34,114 bases of DNA from Nemertoderma westbladi (Eukaryota > Xenacoelomorpha > Nemertodermatida > Nemertodermatidae): contig JAUCBJ010008949.1 in NCBI GenBank assembly GCA_032718475.1, forward strand, positions 1 through 34,114, written 5' to 3'. The position numbers were made by a program, and so were the translations under genes. Each line of letters starts with the position of its first letter. The stretch's first letter is position 1. The notes beneath the pieces are model-generated. The model saw only the letters and a list, made by a program, of their open reading frames with translations, ran no database searches and had not been told where the DNA came from. This document shows, piece by piece, positions 18,251-28,459 of the stretch.

Positions 18251-21160
18251 ATGTCTAGTATTATAACTATGAATTTTTTATTCCGTATCATGTACCTATG
18301 TATCCTACTAGTAATGGCTGTGAATAATCCAATCAATAAGTTCTCAGTTGCATCGTATAACTGCAACTCAGTGCGTACTCCGTCTTCCAGAAATGTTATC
18401 TCAGAGTTATGTAACCTGTCAACTGACATCATTTGTTTACAGGAGCATATGCTCCCTGTACAGGACCTGAATTATTTATCAACTTTAAATGATAAATACT
18501 TCGCCATAGGCTCGTCTCCTGTTGACTACAATAATGGTATTTTGGTAGGCAGACCATATGGGGGCGTTGCTTTCCTTTATAAACGCTGTATTGCCTCTGA
18601 AATCGAAATTGTTAATTTTAATGAACATAGAATTTTAGGTCTTCGCTTTAAAACTCGTGATAATAAATCGGTGCTATTGTTAAATATATATATGCCATAT
18701 GAAACTATCGACAATGATGATGAGTACCTAGAAATTCTGGGTAAATTGAGTAGCATAATTGACTGTGAAGTCTCCTCTTATTGTGTAATCATAGGCGACT
18801 TCAATGCTAATATCGGCTCTCGTTATCTCAATTTTGTTGACAATTGGTGCAGTGATATGAACTTGTTAATGTTAGATACTCTAATGCTCCCTCAAAGTTC
18901 TTTCACTTTTGTTAGCGCTGCTCACAATTCGTGTTCGTGGTTAGACCACATTGTATGCTCTGGCAGTGTCTCTCCATTGCTAAGTAATGTTACAATTAAT
19001 TACGATTTAAGCATTACTGACCACATGCCCTTTACCTGTTACTTTGATTTCTTGGTGGCCCCTTAACCTAATATTCATAGTAATACTAGTAATAGAACGT
19101 GTGCAGGTAACAAATGCGATTGGAATAAAGCCAATGCAACTAATATCAATGAATATCAATCAGTCTTGAACAGTCTCTTAAATACAATTGTAGTCCCTGA
19201 TACTGTATCTAACTGTGCAGATGCTCAATGTACTAATCCTGATCACTTAAGTGCAATAAACAATTTATACTGTGATATTGTTGGTGCATTGCATCTAGCC
19301 TCTGAGCGCACTATTCCAAAAAAGAAAGGTTCAGTGAACTCAAAGTTTAATGCTGTTCCGGGATGGAATGATTATGTTAAATCATTGTATGATAGGTCAA
19401 GATTATTTTTTAGAATTTGGCGTACTAACGGGTGTCCCCGAGCAGGTCCTATTCTTTTTGATTATTATCAGTCCAAGTTAGAATTTAAACGAGCACTTAA
19501 ACAGTGTAAGCGCAATGCTAATGGTATACGCGCTGATAAACTTGCGGAGTCATTATATTCGAGTAATCAAAATGACTTTTGGGCTAATGTTAAAAAGCAC
19601 TGCAGTGCACACGTACCGCTGTCCAGTAAAGTTGGCGATGCTGTGGGCGAAAAAGATATATGTGACGCCTTTAAGGAAAGATTCAAAAACTTATACAATA
19701 AAGTAAATGATGACTCCGGCAAGCACGACATTGAATCTATTTTCAGTAATATTGAGTTTAGCAATGATATGTTGGTTTCTGATGTTGAGGTAGCTGTTGC
19801 TGTAGGTAGGTTGTCTCCCGGAAAAATTGGACCTGATGGTCTGTCCAGCGAACACTATATCCATGGCACCGCGCGTCTGTTCCGCCGCCTGGCGGCTCTG
19901 TACAGTACTTTCAATGTTCATGGTCATATGAATGACGAGTTCATGCTATGCAATATTTTGCCCATCGTGAAGGACAAAAATGATGATATCACACATTTTG
20001 ATAATTATAGAGGCATAGCCCTTGCAACTATAAGTAGCAAAGTTTTGGAGCTAGTTATGCTTGAACGTTTCAGTTCTAAACTGAATACTACAGACTCTCA
20101 GTTTGGATTTAAAAGTAATTTAGGTACTGAATTATGCGTTTTCGCTTTAAAAGAAACCATACAATACTATTTAGAAAATGACAGTGCGGTGTACATATGT
20201 TTCATAGATTCCTCAAAGGCTTTCGATCTGGTTAACCATTACAAGTTATTTGATAAATTAATTAAACGTAACATTCCTCTGTTTTACATTAGGATAGTTC
20301 GATATTGGTACCGGTTTCAAGTTCTTAGTATACGATGGGGGGGTTGTATATCTAACTCGTTTGCAGTCACTAACGGCACGAAACAAGGGGGTATTTTATC
20401 GGCCTACTTCTATGCTATATATATGGACGACTTAAGTGTAGAGTTAACTAATACAAACGTAGGTTGTAAATTAAATAATAAGAGATCAAATCATCTTTTG
20501 TATGCTGATGACTTATCTTTAGCATCAAACTCGATAGCTGGTTTAAATAAGTTGATTGACACTTTCACGAGTTATGCCGACAGGCACTCTATTGTGATTA
20601 ATATGAAGAAATCTAAGTTTATGCGATACATACCGAAATCTAGTAACAACGATTTAGTTAAATATATATCGATAAATGGTAAGGCTATTGAGACAGTTAC
20701 AAAATTTAAGTACTTAGGTCATATATTTCACTCTACCACCGATGACAATTATGACATTCTAAATCAGCTATCGAGTTTATATCGTAGGGGTAATTTCCTC
20801 ATTCGTAAATTCAGCTACAGTTCTCGGGACGTTAAAGTGAAACTTTTTCGCTCATTTTGTACGCAAGTTTATTGCAGCTCGTTGTGGGCTCGAAGTAACT
20901 ACTCCATTGCAACGTACAACAAGTTTAGGGTGGCCTACAACAATATAATTAGAAAATTGTTTGGATTTCGGTATGACTCTAGTGTATCATACATGTGTGG
21001 TGCATTAAATCTGCCGAAACTCATTCATGTCCTTCACAATGCGCGGGTATCACTGTTGCATCGCGTGAACTCGTCTCAGAATAGTATTGTGCAGAGTGTG
21101 GCCATGGTGACGTTCCAGACGAGCCGTCTGATTGGTCGGTGTTCCTTGGACAGCCATTAG
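18251..21160 (+). pseudogene. LINE ORF2: APE endonuclease + reverse transcriptase with one stop codon
   Basis: A single frame from ATG 18251 to TAG 21160 (969 sense codons) is interrupted only by TAA at 19064-19066. The N-terminal part is an AP-endonuclease-like domain: VASYNCNS, CLQEHM, GGVAFLYKR, IIGDFNANIG, SWLDHIVC and ITDHMPF. The RT follows: LSPGKIGPDGLSSEHY, FDNYRGIALATISSK, QFGFKSNLG, motif A FIDSSKAFD (about 20205), NGTKQGGILSAYFYAIYMDD and the catalytic YADD (20501-20512). Then come thumb and C-terminal regions. The enzyme nicks the target and primes reverse transcription there. The stop falls exactly between endonuclease and RT, so each domain is intact but separate. A single point change would account for it. 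Confidence 0.88.
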
Positions 21161-21354
21161 GAGGTCCAAATCGTTTATTTTGTTTTGTTTTGTTTTGTTA
21201 TTTTGTTTTGTTTTGTATTGATTTTCTTTATTCATTGCAGTTTGTGCTTCCCTGCTCGGGGCCCCACCCCACCATACCTAGCTATATTATTATAATTTGT
21301 TAATCATTATGTCTGTTGTTTAAATCAATGTGATATGGGTGTTCTTTGCCTGGC
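21161..21354 (+). other. LINE 3' UTR with a (TTTTG)n tract
   Basis: After the ORF2 stop, a pentanucleotide TTTTG run occupies about 21177-21217. The remainder is ordinary AT-rich UTR up to the A-rich tail. Confidence 0.65.
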
Positions 21355-21383
21355 ATAAATAAAAAATAAATAAAATAAAATTA
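21355..21383 (+). repeat. LINE A-rich 3' tail (ATAAA-type)
   Basis: Irregular AAATA/AAAATA repeats follow GGCATAAAT. Non-LTR elements of this group end in such short tandem tails, which marks the 3' boundary. Confidence 0.75.
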
Positions 21384-22330
21384 GTAGGCTTAGATTATAG
21401 AGCGTATAACTGTTATCAACACAACTCAATCGGCCCAATTATCAGCGCAGTAGCGCAGCGGTACAATCTTATATTGTTATAATCTTAACCTACCGTCTTA
21501 ATGCTTTTTACTGTTGTTATTATTTGTATCAGTTGGTTGAATATTATTATTTGGAGAACATCTATAAAGAACCCAAATTTCCCAATTTTCTTGATACACT
21601 ACAGGTTAGAGAGACAGGTTACATATAGCGATTGCGACTTATATCATCGTGGTTTGTAGTGAGTTTAATGCTATTTGATAGGCACTACATGAGTCAATTG
21701 CTGTTCTCTTTATATATGATAAAATTCATTGACGGTCGGCAGATTATTGTGCAGTATTGTGTGGTACCGGTAGTGTGCATGATTGTGACTGATAACTAAG
21801 CATTTCCTAAAGAATGCGCCTCATACGTGAATCATAAGCCTTACCGACTTACCGTTGTGTTTAGTATAAGTCATATCTCTGTTTACCTAGATAGAGCGCC
21901 ACGTCCTAAAGGAACTGTTAATATTTCCCGAAAGTGAATAATATTGGTCAGAAATTATTTATTAACGATCAATCGAATAATACAGTAAGCTTACACTGCA
22001 ATAACAATCTAAGCCCTCCGAATCCAGTCTCCCGGGTATATCCAGCGGGTGAATGGACGCGCACTAGGCTGGCTTCGGCTAATGTTGTGTTTATTGGTAT
22101 TAAATATTTGTCACTTACTAAAGTCTATTTATAAACCAAAAGACATATAAATTTTGGCAGGTTAAACTGCTAAAGGTCTTCAAAAGCGCGTACACTAGTA
22201 GTAGTAGTAGTAGTAGTAGTAGGTCAATTCATTGCCTGTCCTTTCTCAACCCTGGCCACCTTATTCAAATTTGAAAAAGGTGGATAACAAAGCTGAAAAG
22301 GGTGGACATGCTGTGTGACGCTAATCGCCC
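21384..22330. other. Spacer between LINE and COX5A
   Basis: No gene recognised. Short open frames have no family features. A GTA trinucleotide run lies at 22196-22222. A weak tRNA A-box look-alike is at about 21450, without a B box. Confidence 0.5.
22196..22222 (+). repeat. (GTA)n microsatellite
   Basis: Nine uninterrupted trinucleotide units. Confidence 0.95.
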
Positions 22331-22333
22331 GTG

Positions 22334-22397
22334 ATTGGTCTGTCCATTGTCCATGTTTTCTGTGTCCAGTCCACCTTTTTCAAACACCCATATAAGC
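22334..22397 (+). promoter_or_regulatory. COX5A promoter: inverted CCAAT box and TATA-like box
   Basis: GATTGGTC at 22333-22340 is an inverted CCAAT box, and CATATAAGC at about 22389-22397 is TATA-like. The spacing of about 55 bp is normal for a Pol II promoter and would place initiation near 22420, about 200 bp before the COX5A ATG. This is inferred from position only. Confidence 0.4.
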
Positions 22398-22555
22398 AGT
22401 GCTGTATTGCAATCAAAGCGTACTATATCAGTACATACAGACGTAGGCCTACCAGTTTGCAGTTCTGGTTCTGCAGTTACCAGTATCTTGGTACCGGTAT
22501 TGAAATATCTTACAGCTGCAGTGTACTGTTCGCAAGGATTCAGGATTAGCAAACG

Positions 22556-22599
22556 GTATTATAATAATACTGTAATCTCCTATTACAATATTATAATAC
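22556..22599 (+). repeat. Imperfect palindrome just upstream of COX5A
   Basis: GTATTATAATAATACTGTAA (22556-22575) pairs with ATTACAATATTATAATAC (22582-22599) apart from a three-base indel. It could form a strong stem in the 5' UTR 24 bases before the start codon. Confidence 0.7.
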
Positions 22600-22622
22600 A
22601 GTAATAACAGACAGACCGAATA

Positions 22623-23357
22623 ATGCAACGGATGATCTTACAAACCGGGCGGGTGTCTGCTTGTCGGACACCAACCGGTTTAACTACGTTACGACGTCGA
22701 CTGAGCGACGCAGTAGCGACTACCTCACGACCACAAACCATCCCATACCCGGGCAGCGAAATGATGACGAGACCAACAATAGAGACCAAAGACATTAACA
22801 ACGCGTACGATGTGTTTCTCTACAACAATCGGTTCGATAATCGCGGCGACGAGGATTTAAAATCGGAATGGAGCGAGATGGACTCGCGACTCAAGTTGTA
22901 CTACGAGTGGGCGGCGTACCGAGTGAAACTGTGGCGTGACGCAGCCACCCACGTCCCGGGGCACAGCCACCTCCGAGAGATTCCCGCCATCACCGGCAAC
23001 CACTTCTGGGGGCCGCACTTCGCCTCTGGAGAGACGGATGTTGAGTTCGACCGGCGTTGGATGGCTTACTTCAACCGCGAGGAGATCTCCGATTGGGAAC
23101 TCCGGCACGGGATCAACACACTGCTCGGTTACGATTGCATCCCCGAGCCCCAGATCGTTGAGGCCGTGCTGCGCGCCTGTAGACGACAGGACAACTTTGC
23201 GCTCGCTCTTCGAATGATGCAGATATTGCAGCACAAGACGGAGTTGTACCCGGTGGTTTACAAGTATTTGCTGCAGGAGTTAGAACCTTGTATGAAGGAG
23301 TTGGGAATCCCAGATCCTGAATCACTAGGATTGGGTTTCTATACCTACCCCATTTAA
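22623..23357 (+). CDS. COX5A: Cytochrome c oxidase subunit 5A, mitochondrial (N-terminally extended)
   Basis: A 244-residue single-exon protein. Residues from about 135 to the end match COX5A: ETDVEFDRRWMAYFN, WELRHGINTLLGYD, EPQIVEAVLRACRRQDNFAL and ELGIPDPESLGL. COX5A is a nuclear-encoded, matrix-side subunit of respiratory complex IV. The first 45 or so residues are Arg/Ser/Thr-rich with few acids, as in a mitochondrial targeting peptide. Residues of about 50-134 form an extra segment not found in the usual subunit of about 150 residues. An in-frame TAA 18 bases upstream makes the ATG at 22623 the only sensible start. Stops TAA TAA overlap AATAAA at 23356. There are no introns, so this may be an ancient retrocopy or a lineage that lost them; with no lesions it looks functional. 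Confidence 0.88.
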   Translation: MQRMILQTGRVSACRTPTGLTTLRRRLSDAVATTSRPQTIPYPGSEMMTRPTIETKDINNAYDVFLYNNRFDNRGDEDLKSEWSEMDSRLKLYYEWAAYRVKLWRDAATHVPGHSHLREIPAITGNHFWGPHFASGETDVEFDRRWMAYFNREEISDWELRHGINTLLGYDCIPEPQIVEAVLRACRRQDNFALALRMMQILQHKTELYPVVYKYLLQELEPCMKELGIPDPESLGLGFYTYPI

Positions 23358-23480
23358 TAAAAAAAACACTTTAAAACTTGTGTAGCAAGATCAACTACTA
23401 AACTAGATTAACTGTTGGAATTCGTTGTGAAGATAGCTTTTAGACAAATATATCAACTCGATTGTAAATAAATAAAATAT
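23356..23480 (+). terminator. COX5A polyadenylation signals
   Basis: AATAAA at 23356-23361 overlaps the stop and leads into an eight-A run. A second cluster, AAATAAATAAAATA, lies at about 23466-23479. The second is the better placed for normal 3'-end formation. Confidence 0.45.
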
Positions 23481-23711
23481 GTTTTTAGATTATAACACAA
23501 TAATGCACCGATAGAGTAACATTACATTGATTAAAATATCGTGGCCGACCGGTCTAGTTGCCGATTATAAAAGCTTTTAAGTCACAAACAAATAATTATT
23601 TGTCCTTACATCGGATTTCACTCAAACTCAAATTTAAATTAATATTATATATACCAGGAGATTTCATAAATGAATGAAATTTTAAAACCTTCTTACAATT
23701 AATTATATAAT

Positions 23712-23927
23712 ATGCTTTATAAATCCATATATGATAATTCCATTGGCCCAAGTGCCTCTATGTTCTATGGGATGTCTGATATTCCCCAAAATGTCCAAGA
23801 TATCGCAGCTATAAGTTTGGTTTATAGCTTTGTTTCCTTTATCGGTACTCTATTGTTTTATAATCTGTTTTCACTTGTAGACTGTAGAGTGGCAGGTTCG
23901 TTTGCATATTGTATTAGATCTCGATAA
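23712..23927 (+). CDS. Small ORF with one predicted membrane segment
   Basis: A 71-residue ATG-started frame with a hydrophobic stretch (IAAISLVYSFVSFIGTLLFY). No family recognised. In AT-rich DNA, hydrophobic ORFs of this size arise by chance, so it is probably not a gene. Confidence 0.12.
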   Translation: MLYKSIYDNSIGPSASMFYGMSDIPQNVQDIAAISLVYSFVSFIGTLLFYNLFSLVDCRVAGSFAYCIRSR

Positions 23928-25532
23928 TAAATTATTGTAACTGAATTGGCTTCGTTTGAGTTAAAATATCAACTGAAAAATAATTAATCCAGGCTGGGCA
24001 ATGTTAATGGGTAAAGAGGATTACCTAGGGTATCTGCCTGGTGGCGCCCAAACCCACACGTTGGCTCTTCCATCTGGGTACTTTTTTTTCTTTTTTTTAG
24101 TGCAACGGTATCCATCGGTGAGTTAATGGCTCAAAATGACCGCAAATACCAAATATATATTTGGTGGGTTTAAAAACTTAATTTGATTTCATTTAACACA
24201 TTAAGGTGAGGTTACATTGGGGGTTGTTTCTATCCAAAAAAATAAACGAAACTTTATTTCATATGCGATCAATTATCGTCGGAGATCACTTTTTCACTGC
24301 TGTCAATCAAAACTCATCGAAACATCTTAATAGCGTGATGTAATTTCCAATTTCCCTAAAGTTCGCGAAGGTAATGGACTGATATTTATTTATAGATGGG
24401 TTGTCAGGGTTTTTTTTCTAAATATGTTCCTAAAATTTATAAATGAAAATAGTGATTTCTAAATTTTTTAACCTTGTCTAGAAATATTTCTAAAACTAAA
24501 AATAACAAATTTAAAATTATAAATTTTACTAGAAAGTAGAAACACCTATATCAGAATTTAACATTCAGATATTAGCCATATATAATGTCAAATATATTCA
24601 ACTATATTTAAACTATACCTTTAGATAAATATAGATACCAATATCATATCCATCAATATATATATCTATTTAACTGTCTATAATATCAAATAATAAACTT
24701 GTGCTATTATTTCTACGTAGATTGACATAGACTGTACAATCATCACAGTCTAACAGTGTTTCACTGACATTCCCGTAATTTAAAGTCGTTTTATAGTACT
24801 TTACAAGGAAACCTATAAAATATAATGGCTGGGGTTGATTGTACAGTTAGCTGAGGGTGAGCCGGTCATAGTAGAAAGGGACCAAGTGCGACCGGGTGGT
24901 AATCCTACCGGGAACCTTAGGCATTCAACACGGCCTGGGTTTATGTAAATTTATTTATTTATTTCACAATTAATATTAAAATTTAAATCGGAAAAACACA
25001 GATTAAAATATTAAAATTAAAGGGAGAAAATTACCAAGGTTCCCTTCCGGGAGCACTAATAGGTAACCTAGCATCGGATCGGAATACTCATTTCGAAACC
25101 TTTACTAAATAAAGGTAAATGGCTAACTTATAAGTTAATACAAATGCAATTGCATGCGCGTAAATAATGAAGGGGGTGTTCTTTTTTTCCTTTCGAAAGC
25201 CGTTTAAGTTCTATATTTATGCCTTTCGAAGAGTTTGTTATTGATTACGGTAACAATTACGATAACTGCCTACAGAAAACCTGATACTGAAGTAGAAAAA
25301 AGTTAATTTAGGAACGTGATCATAATTCGAATCAAATTTCCCTCCAGTTCCTTATGTATAAAGAAAAATATAAGCATTTAATTGAATTTAAACAACAAAA
25401 ACTTTAAACTCATTATCTCAAAATCATATTTTTCTTTGTTGGCCCTTTCTACCGTGACCATCACCAATGATATCGAGTATTCCTTCCCAATTAAACCGTG
25501 CTAAAGCACGATGGACTGGAGCTCCGACAATT

Positions 25533-25548
25533 CGCCCCCTAGCGGCAG
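25533..25548 (-). promoter_or_regulatory. CTCF-like motif
   Basis: The minus strand reads CTGCCGCTAGGGGGCG, a strong match to the CTCF core. It is followed on the plus strand by CAGAC and, after a gap, GTCTGTCTGTGTGTA. Confidence 0.5.
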
Positions 25549-25687
25549 ACAGAGGAACTGTAAAAGTCTGTCTGTGTGTATAAGTTAGAATTAAGCAATG
25601 CTCGTAGGTTACTACTATACTACCAAATTTCACATGAATCTGATGGTTGGTTCTATAATTACAGCTACTTTTACGTTTCTGTCAATT

Positions 25688-25703
25688 CGCCCCCTAACGG
25701 CAG
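25688..25703 (-). promoter_or_regulatory. CTCF-like motif
   Basis: The minus strand reads CTGCCGTTAGGGGGCG. It lies 155 bp from the previous copy and has the same flanks (CAATTCGCC before, CAGACAG and GTCTGTCTGTGTGTA after), so both belong to one repeat family. Confidence 0.45.
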
Positions 25704-26114
25704 ACAGATAGATGTCTGTCTGTGTGTAGAATTTCTAAAGATCAAATAACTTTGGTTTCCTAAACAAAATTTATATTTTATAAATTTTTTCTAACCGTTT
25801 AGAAACTGGAAACACGGTGAATCTTTTGAAAAAAAAAAACCTGTAAGACCCCCATGCCCTATTTTATTTTCTTTGTAAAAGCATTCAGTAAAATGTTAAA
25901 ACGAAATGTCCTTACTCACTTGCTGCACCTTTTTATTTTTGGGTTCAATTTTCTGCATACATTTTGTGTTAATACATACTACAGAGTACAATGTGAATGT
26001 CCAGTAGGCCTACATATGTAGTAGTAATAAAGAGTTGTCATTTTTTCCGCTCCATTTGCTATAGAGTTGGATCATCCTTAGCCCTGTTTAATTACTTATT
26101 AATTTATACAATCT

Positions 26115-26405
26115 ATGGATGTTAAACACATAATATACAATAAAGAGTTTACTTTGGCAGATATAGCACACTACACTTACCAGCTTACACCTGGACCTGA
26201 CATCTGCACATGGAAGTATCATATAGTAATATTGAAAAGTTCAACTGATTTTGATATGGGTTATACTGTAGTTGTCATCAATAATCCGACTGTTGTCCTA
26301 CGCGTCTACGGCCTCATTGAATTGGACCCGCTTATTCTGGTTGATCAATTTCTCAGCCCACCCCGTATTATTTGGGAGGGAATTTCAAGTTGCATTTCAT
26401 GCTGA
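26115..26405 (+). CDS. Unrecognised 96-codon ORF
   Basis: An ATG-started frame of 96 residues with no recognised motif. No splice or promoter context supports it, and it ends next to a tandem repeat. It may be chance or a decayed fragment. Confidence 0.15.
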   Translation: MDVKHIIYNKEFTLADIAHYTYQLTPGPDICTWKYHIVILKSSTDFDMGYTVVVINNPTVVLRVYGLIELDPLILVDQFLSPPRIIWEGISSCISC

Positions 26406-26411
26406 TTGGCC

Positions 26412-26655
26412 GAACATATGCATGGCTGTATGGTGTTGTAGGTAACCAGTTTCGTTCGACTTCCGACATCCAGACATGTCAGGCAGGACGTACCGGTACC
26501 AGTGCTGCAGTTCTTTTACCGTACAAAACAAATGCATGGCTGTATGGTGTTGTAGGTCTTCAGTTAAGGTAAGAAGGTAACCAGTTTCGTTCGACTTCCG
26601 ACAGCAAACAGTCAGGCAGGACGTACCCTTGTTGCAGTTCTTCTACCGTACAAAT
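26412..26655 (+). repeat. Tandem repeat, about 115-120 bp, two copies
   Basis: ATGCATGGCTGTATGGTGTT at about 26417 recurs at about 26532. In both copies it is followed by GGTAACCAGTTTCGTTCGAC, TTCCGACA, GTCAGGCAGGACGTACC and TACCGTACAAA in the same order. The second copy has a short internal insertion. ETS-like ACTTCCG lies in each unit. Confidence 0.88.
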
Positions 26656-27393
26656 GCAATGCATAGGAATATTCCTGTATTCTGTTTGTATGGTAGTCCA
26701 GATCCAATCCAACGCACTGCCTTACGTCATTGCAGTATTTTTTTGTTTGGTTACCTAGTGGGTCAGTGGGTAGAGCAGGCCTAGTGTAGAAATGGAAATA
26801 TACACTGAAACAGTATATTATTAGGCCCACATTATAATTTTGTTTGTATAGGCCTACTAATACAATAATAGACAATAGATACTTTATACCAGTCAGCCAG
26901 TACTAACTTACTATATATATCTAATAATGTAAGACAGTCTAACTTAGCTTCACCCTGGCTGGATGTATGTTCAAAACTCTGTCTATGCTTGTGCATGTTA
27001 TCAGGCAGTCAGGTTATTGGTTTAACTGTAATGTAATAATATAGGGCCTAATATGCACTGTTTACAATCTTGTAAAGTAAGTGGCATTGCCAAACGGCCT
27101 AACTGCCTAATGCAAACCTGGAAAGCTTTGAAAGACCATTGCGCATTGCCTGATTCGATTGCCCTTTTTTGCTACCTACAGACCTAACTTGCTAGCTATG
27201 AAATATAATAATACCCGGCTACCCGGTGCCAGTACTGTACTTTGTGGTGATGTTCACCTCGCATTACGCATATACGTCTGTACGTACGTAGGAAAGGAAC
27301 TGGCACCGACAACCGCCAACCCGATGCCGGATCAGTCGGCGGTAGCATAATGTTAATAAATCGATCGTATTCGTACATTGTCTGATTATTAGC
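26656..27393. other. Spacer without recognised gene
   Basis: AT-rich sequence with short chance ORFs. The palindrome TAGGCCTA occurs at 26849. I see nothing else to report. Confidence 0.4.
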
Positions 27394-27648
27394 ATGGCAG
27401 GCCCGGACCAGGTTGGAATTTATGTAGAGTTTGCTCAACATGTGTGGCGCGGATTAAGGATCCTGGCGCGTAGTGACAGGGGCGTGTGGCGCGGATTAAG
27501 GATCCTGACGCGTAGTGACAGGGGCGTGTGGCGCGCATTGAGGATCCTGGCGGTCCTGGCGCGAATATTGAATATGGATGTAGGGTTTAGTGTAGGATGT
27601 AGCGTAGCAGTGCACTGGCAACACATCCCACTCTACAGCTCTATTTGA
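27394..27648 (+). CDS. Small ORF made largely of a 14-residue repeat
   Basis: An 84-codon ATG-started frame. Its middle is VWRGLRIL-(A/T)-RSDRG repeated because a 42-bp DNA repeat happens to be a multiple of three. No family recognised and no splice signals seen, so translation is doubtful. Confidence 0.2.
   Translation: MAGPDQVGIYVEFAQHVWRGLRILARSDRGVWRGLRILTRSDRGVWRALRILAVLARILNMDVGFSVGCSVAVHWQHIPLYSSI
27442..27550 (+). repeat. 42-bp GC-rich minisatellite, 2.6 copies
   Basis: Units begin GTGTGGCGCG at 27442, 27484 and 27526. The first two differ by one base (GGCGCG/GACGCG). Related GGCGCG text reappears at about 28255-28315. Confidence 0.93.
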
Positions 27649-27684
27649 AATTATTCCATAGGTTTAAAAAGATTGAAAAATGTC

Positions 27685-28156
27685 CGCTCGCTTCGCTCGC
27701 GTTTATACTGTAAGCCTACTCTTAGCACTGTCTGGCTGTGGACAAATGGAAACGGACAGATTGAGCATGAGAGCATGACCATTAAAAACATGACTTGTTT
27801 CAAAAGTTTTTCAATTGTCAGATTCTTCAAACCAATAAAACCATGACAGCCTGCCTGCTGCCTGCCTGCATGATTCAGCAGAATTTCCGTGCTCGCTACG
27901 CTCGCCAGCTCGCAATTTAATGACATCTGCATTTCTGCATTTGAAAACAGTCGGTTTGCCTACTTTAAATGCTGAAATGTTAAAATTTTCGTGCTCGCTA
28001 CGCTACGCTCGCATTTGATCACATCTGCATTTAAAAACAGTCAGTTGACGCTGACCTACTACTACTACTACTACAACTACAGCACTATCTGACTATTACT
28101 GTCAGACTGTATTTATGTTAACATAATTGGAAAATTTCCTTGCTCGCTACGCTCGC
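27685..28156. repeat. Four dispersed GCTCGCT(A/T)CGCTCGC palindromes
   Basis: Near-palindromic GCTCGC-(TA/TT)-CGCTCGC strings lie at about 27685, 27890, 27992 and 28141. The second and third are also followed by ACATCTGCATTT and AAAACAGTC(A/G)GTT, so a unit of about 100 bp is repeated there. The motif stands out against AT-rich surroundings. Confidence 0.8.
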
Positions 28157-28320
28157 ATGTTAATGATAAAATACTGTAGGGCTACAGCATTATAAACTGA
28201 TAAATTATTACAATTAAGCAATTACTGCAAAATTTCATAGTCAATTGTTGGCTTGGCGCGCATTAGATATCATGGCTGGCGCGATTTTCGTATAACCAGG
28301 ACGCGTGTGGCGCGCTTTTT

Positions 28321-28459
28321 GTCAGTATTCCATATAGGGGCCCGGATGTTCCGACTTCCGATACAAACAGGCGGTAACCTGGTAACGGCCACGGTGTACG
28401 GATTCACAAATAATTCTTAAAACACTTACTAATAAGCGTTACGTTCAACTGGATTCAAT
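28321..28459 (+). promoter_or_regulatory. Putative promoter of the PAXBP1/GCFC2-like gene
   Basis: GC-richer sequence directly before exon 1 with an ETS-like ACTTCCG (28354-28360) and no clear TATA box, as is common for housekeeping promoters. The initiation site is not visible. Confidence 0.35.

Larger units (their letters stand above)
16600..21383 (+). mobile_element. Near-complete LINE (CR1/L2/Jockey-type non-LTR element)
   Basis: ORF1, ORF2 and an A-rich tail (21355-21383) are all present in order on one strand. The 5' end is estimated from the initiator-like site; no target-site duplication was found. Only two lesions break it: an extra base in ORF1 and a stop in ORF2. A recent insertion is therefore likely. 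Confidence 0.75.
23481..26110. other. AT-rich intergenic stretch
   Basis: Nothing recognisable as a gene. It holds poly-T/A runs at about 24080-24100, a (TTTA)n tract at about 24950-24961 followed by text that could be the reversed 3' end of a small retroelement, and two copies of a CTCF-like repeat at 25533 and 25688. One short ORF at 23712-23927 is listed separately. Confidence 0.5.

Noticed and set aside
21445-21475. tRNA A-box look-alike (GTAGCGCAGCGG), possible tRNA-derived SINE
   Set aside because: No B box and no cloverleaf pairing follows.
22857-23234. A 125-codon minus-strand ORF within COX5A
   Set aside because: Antisense to a clear conserved gene, with no family features.
24040-24060. 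TGGTGGCGCCCAAACCC resembling a retroviral primer-binding site
   Set aside because: No LTR on either side and no gag or pol nearby.
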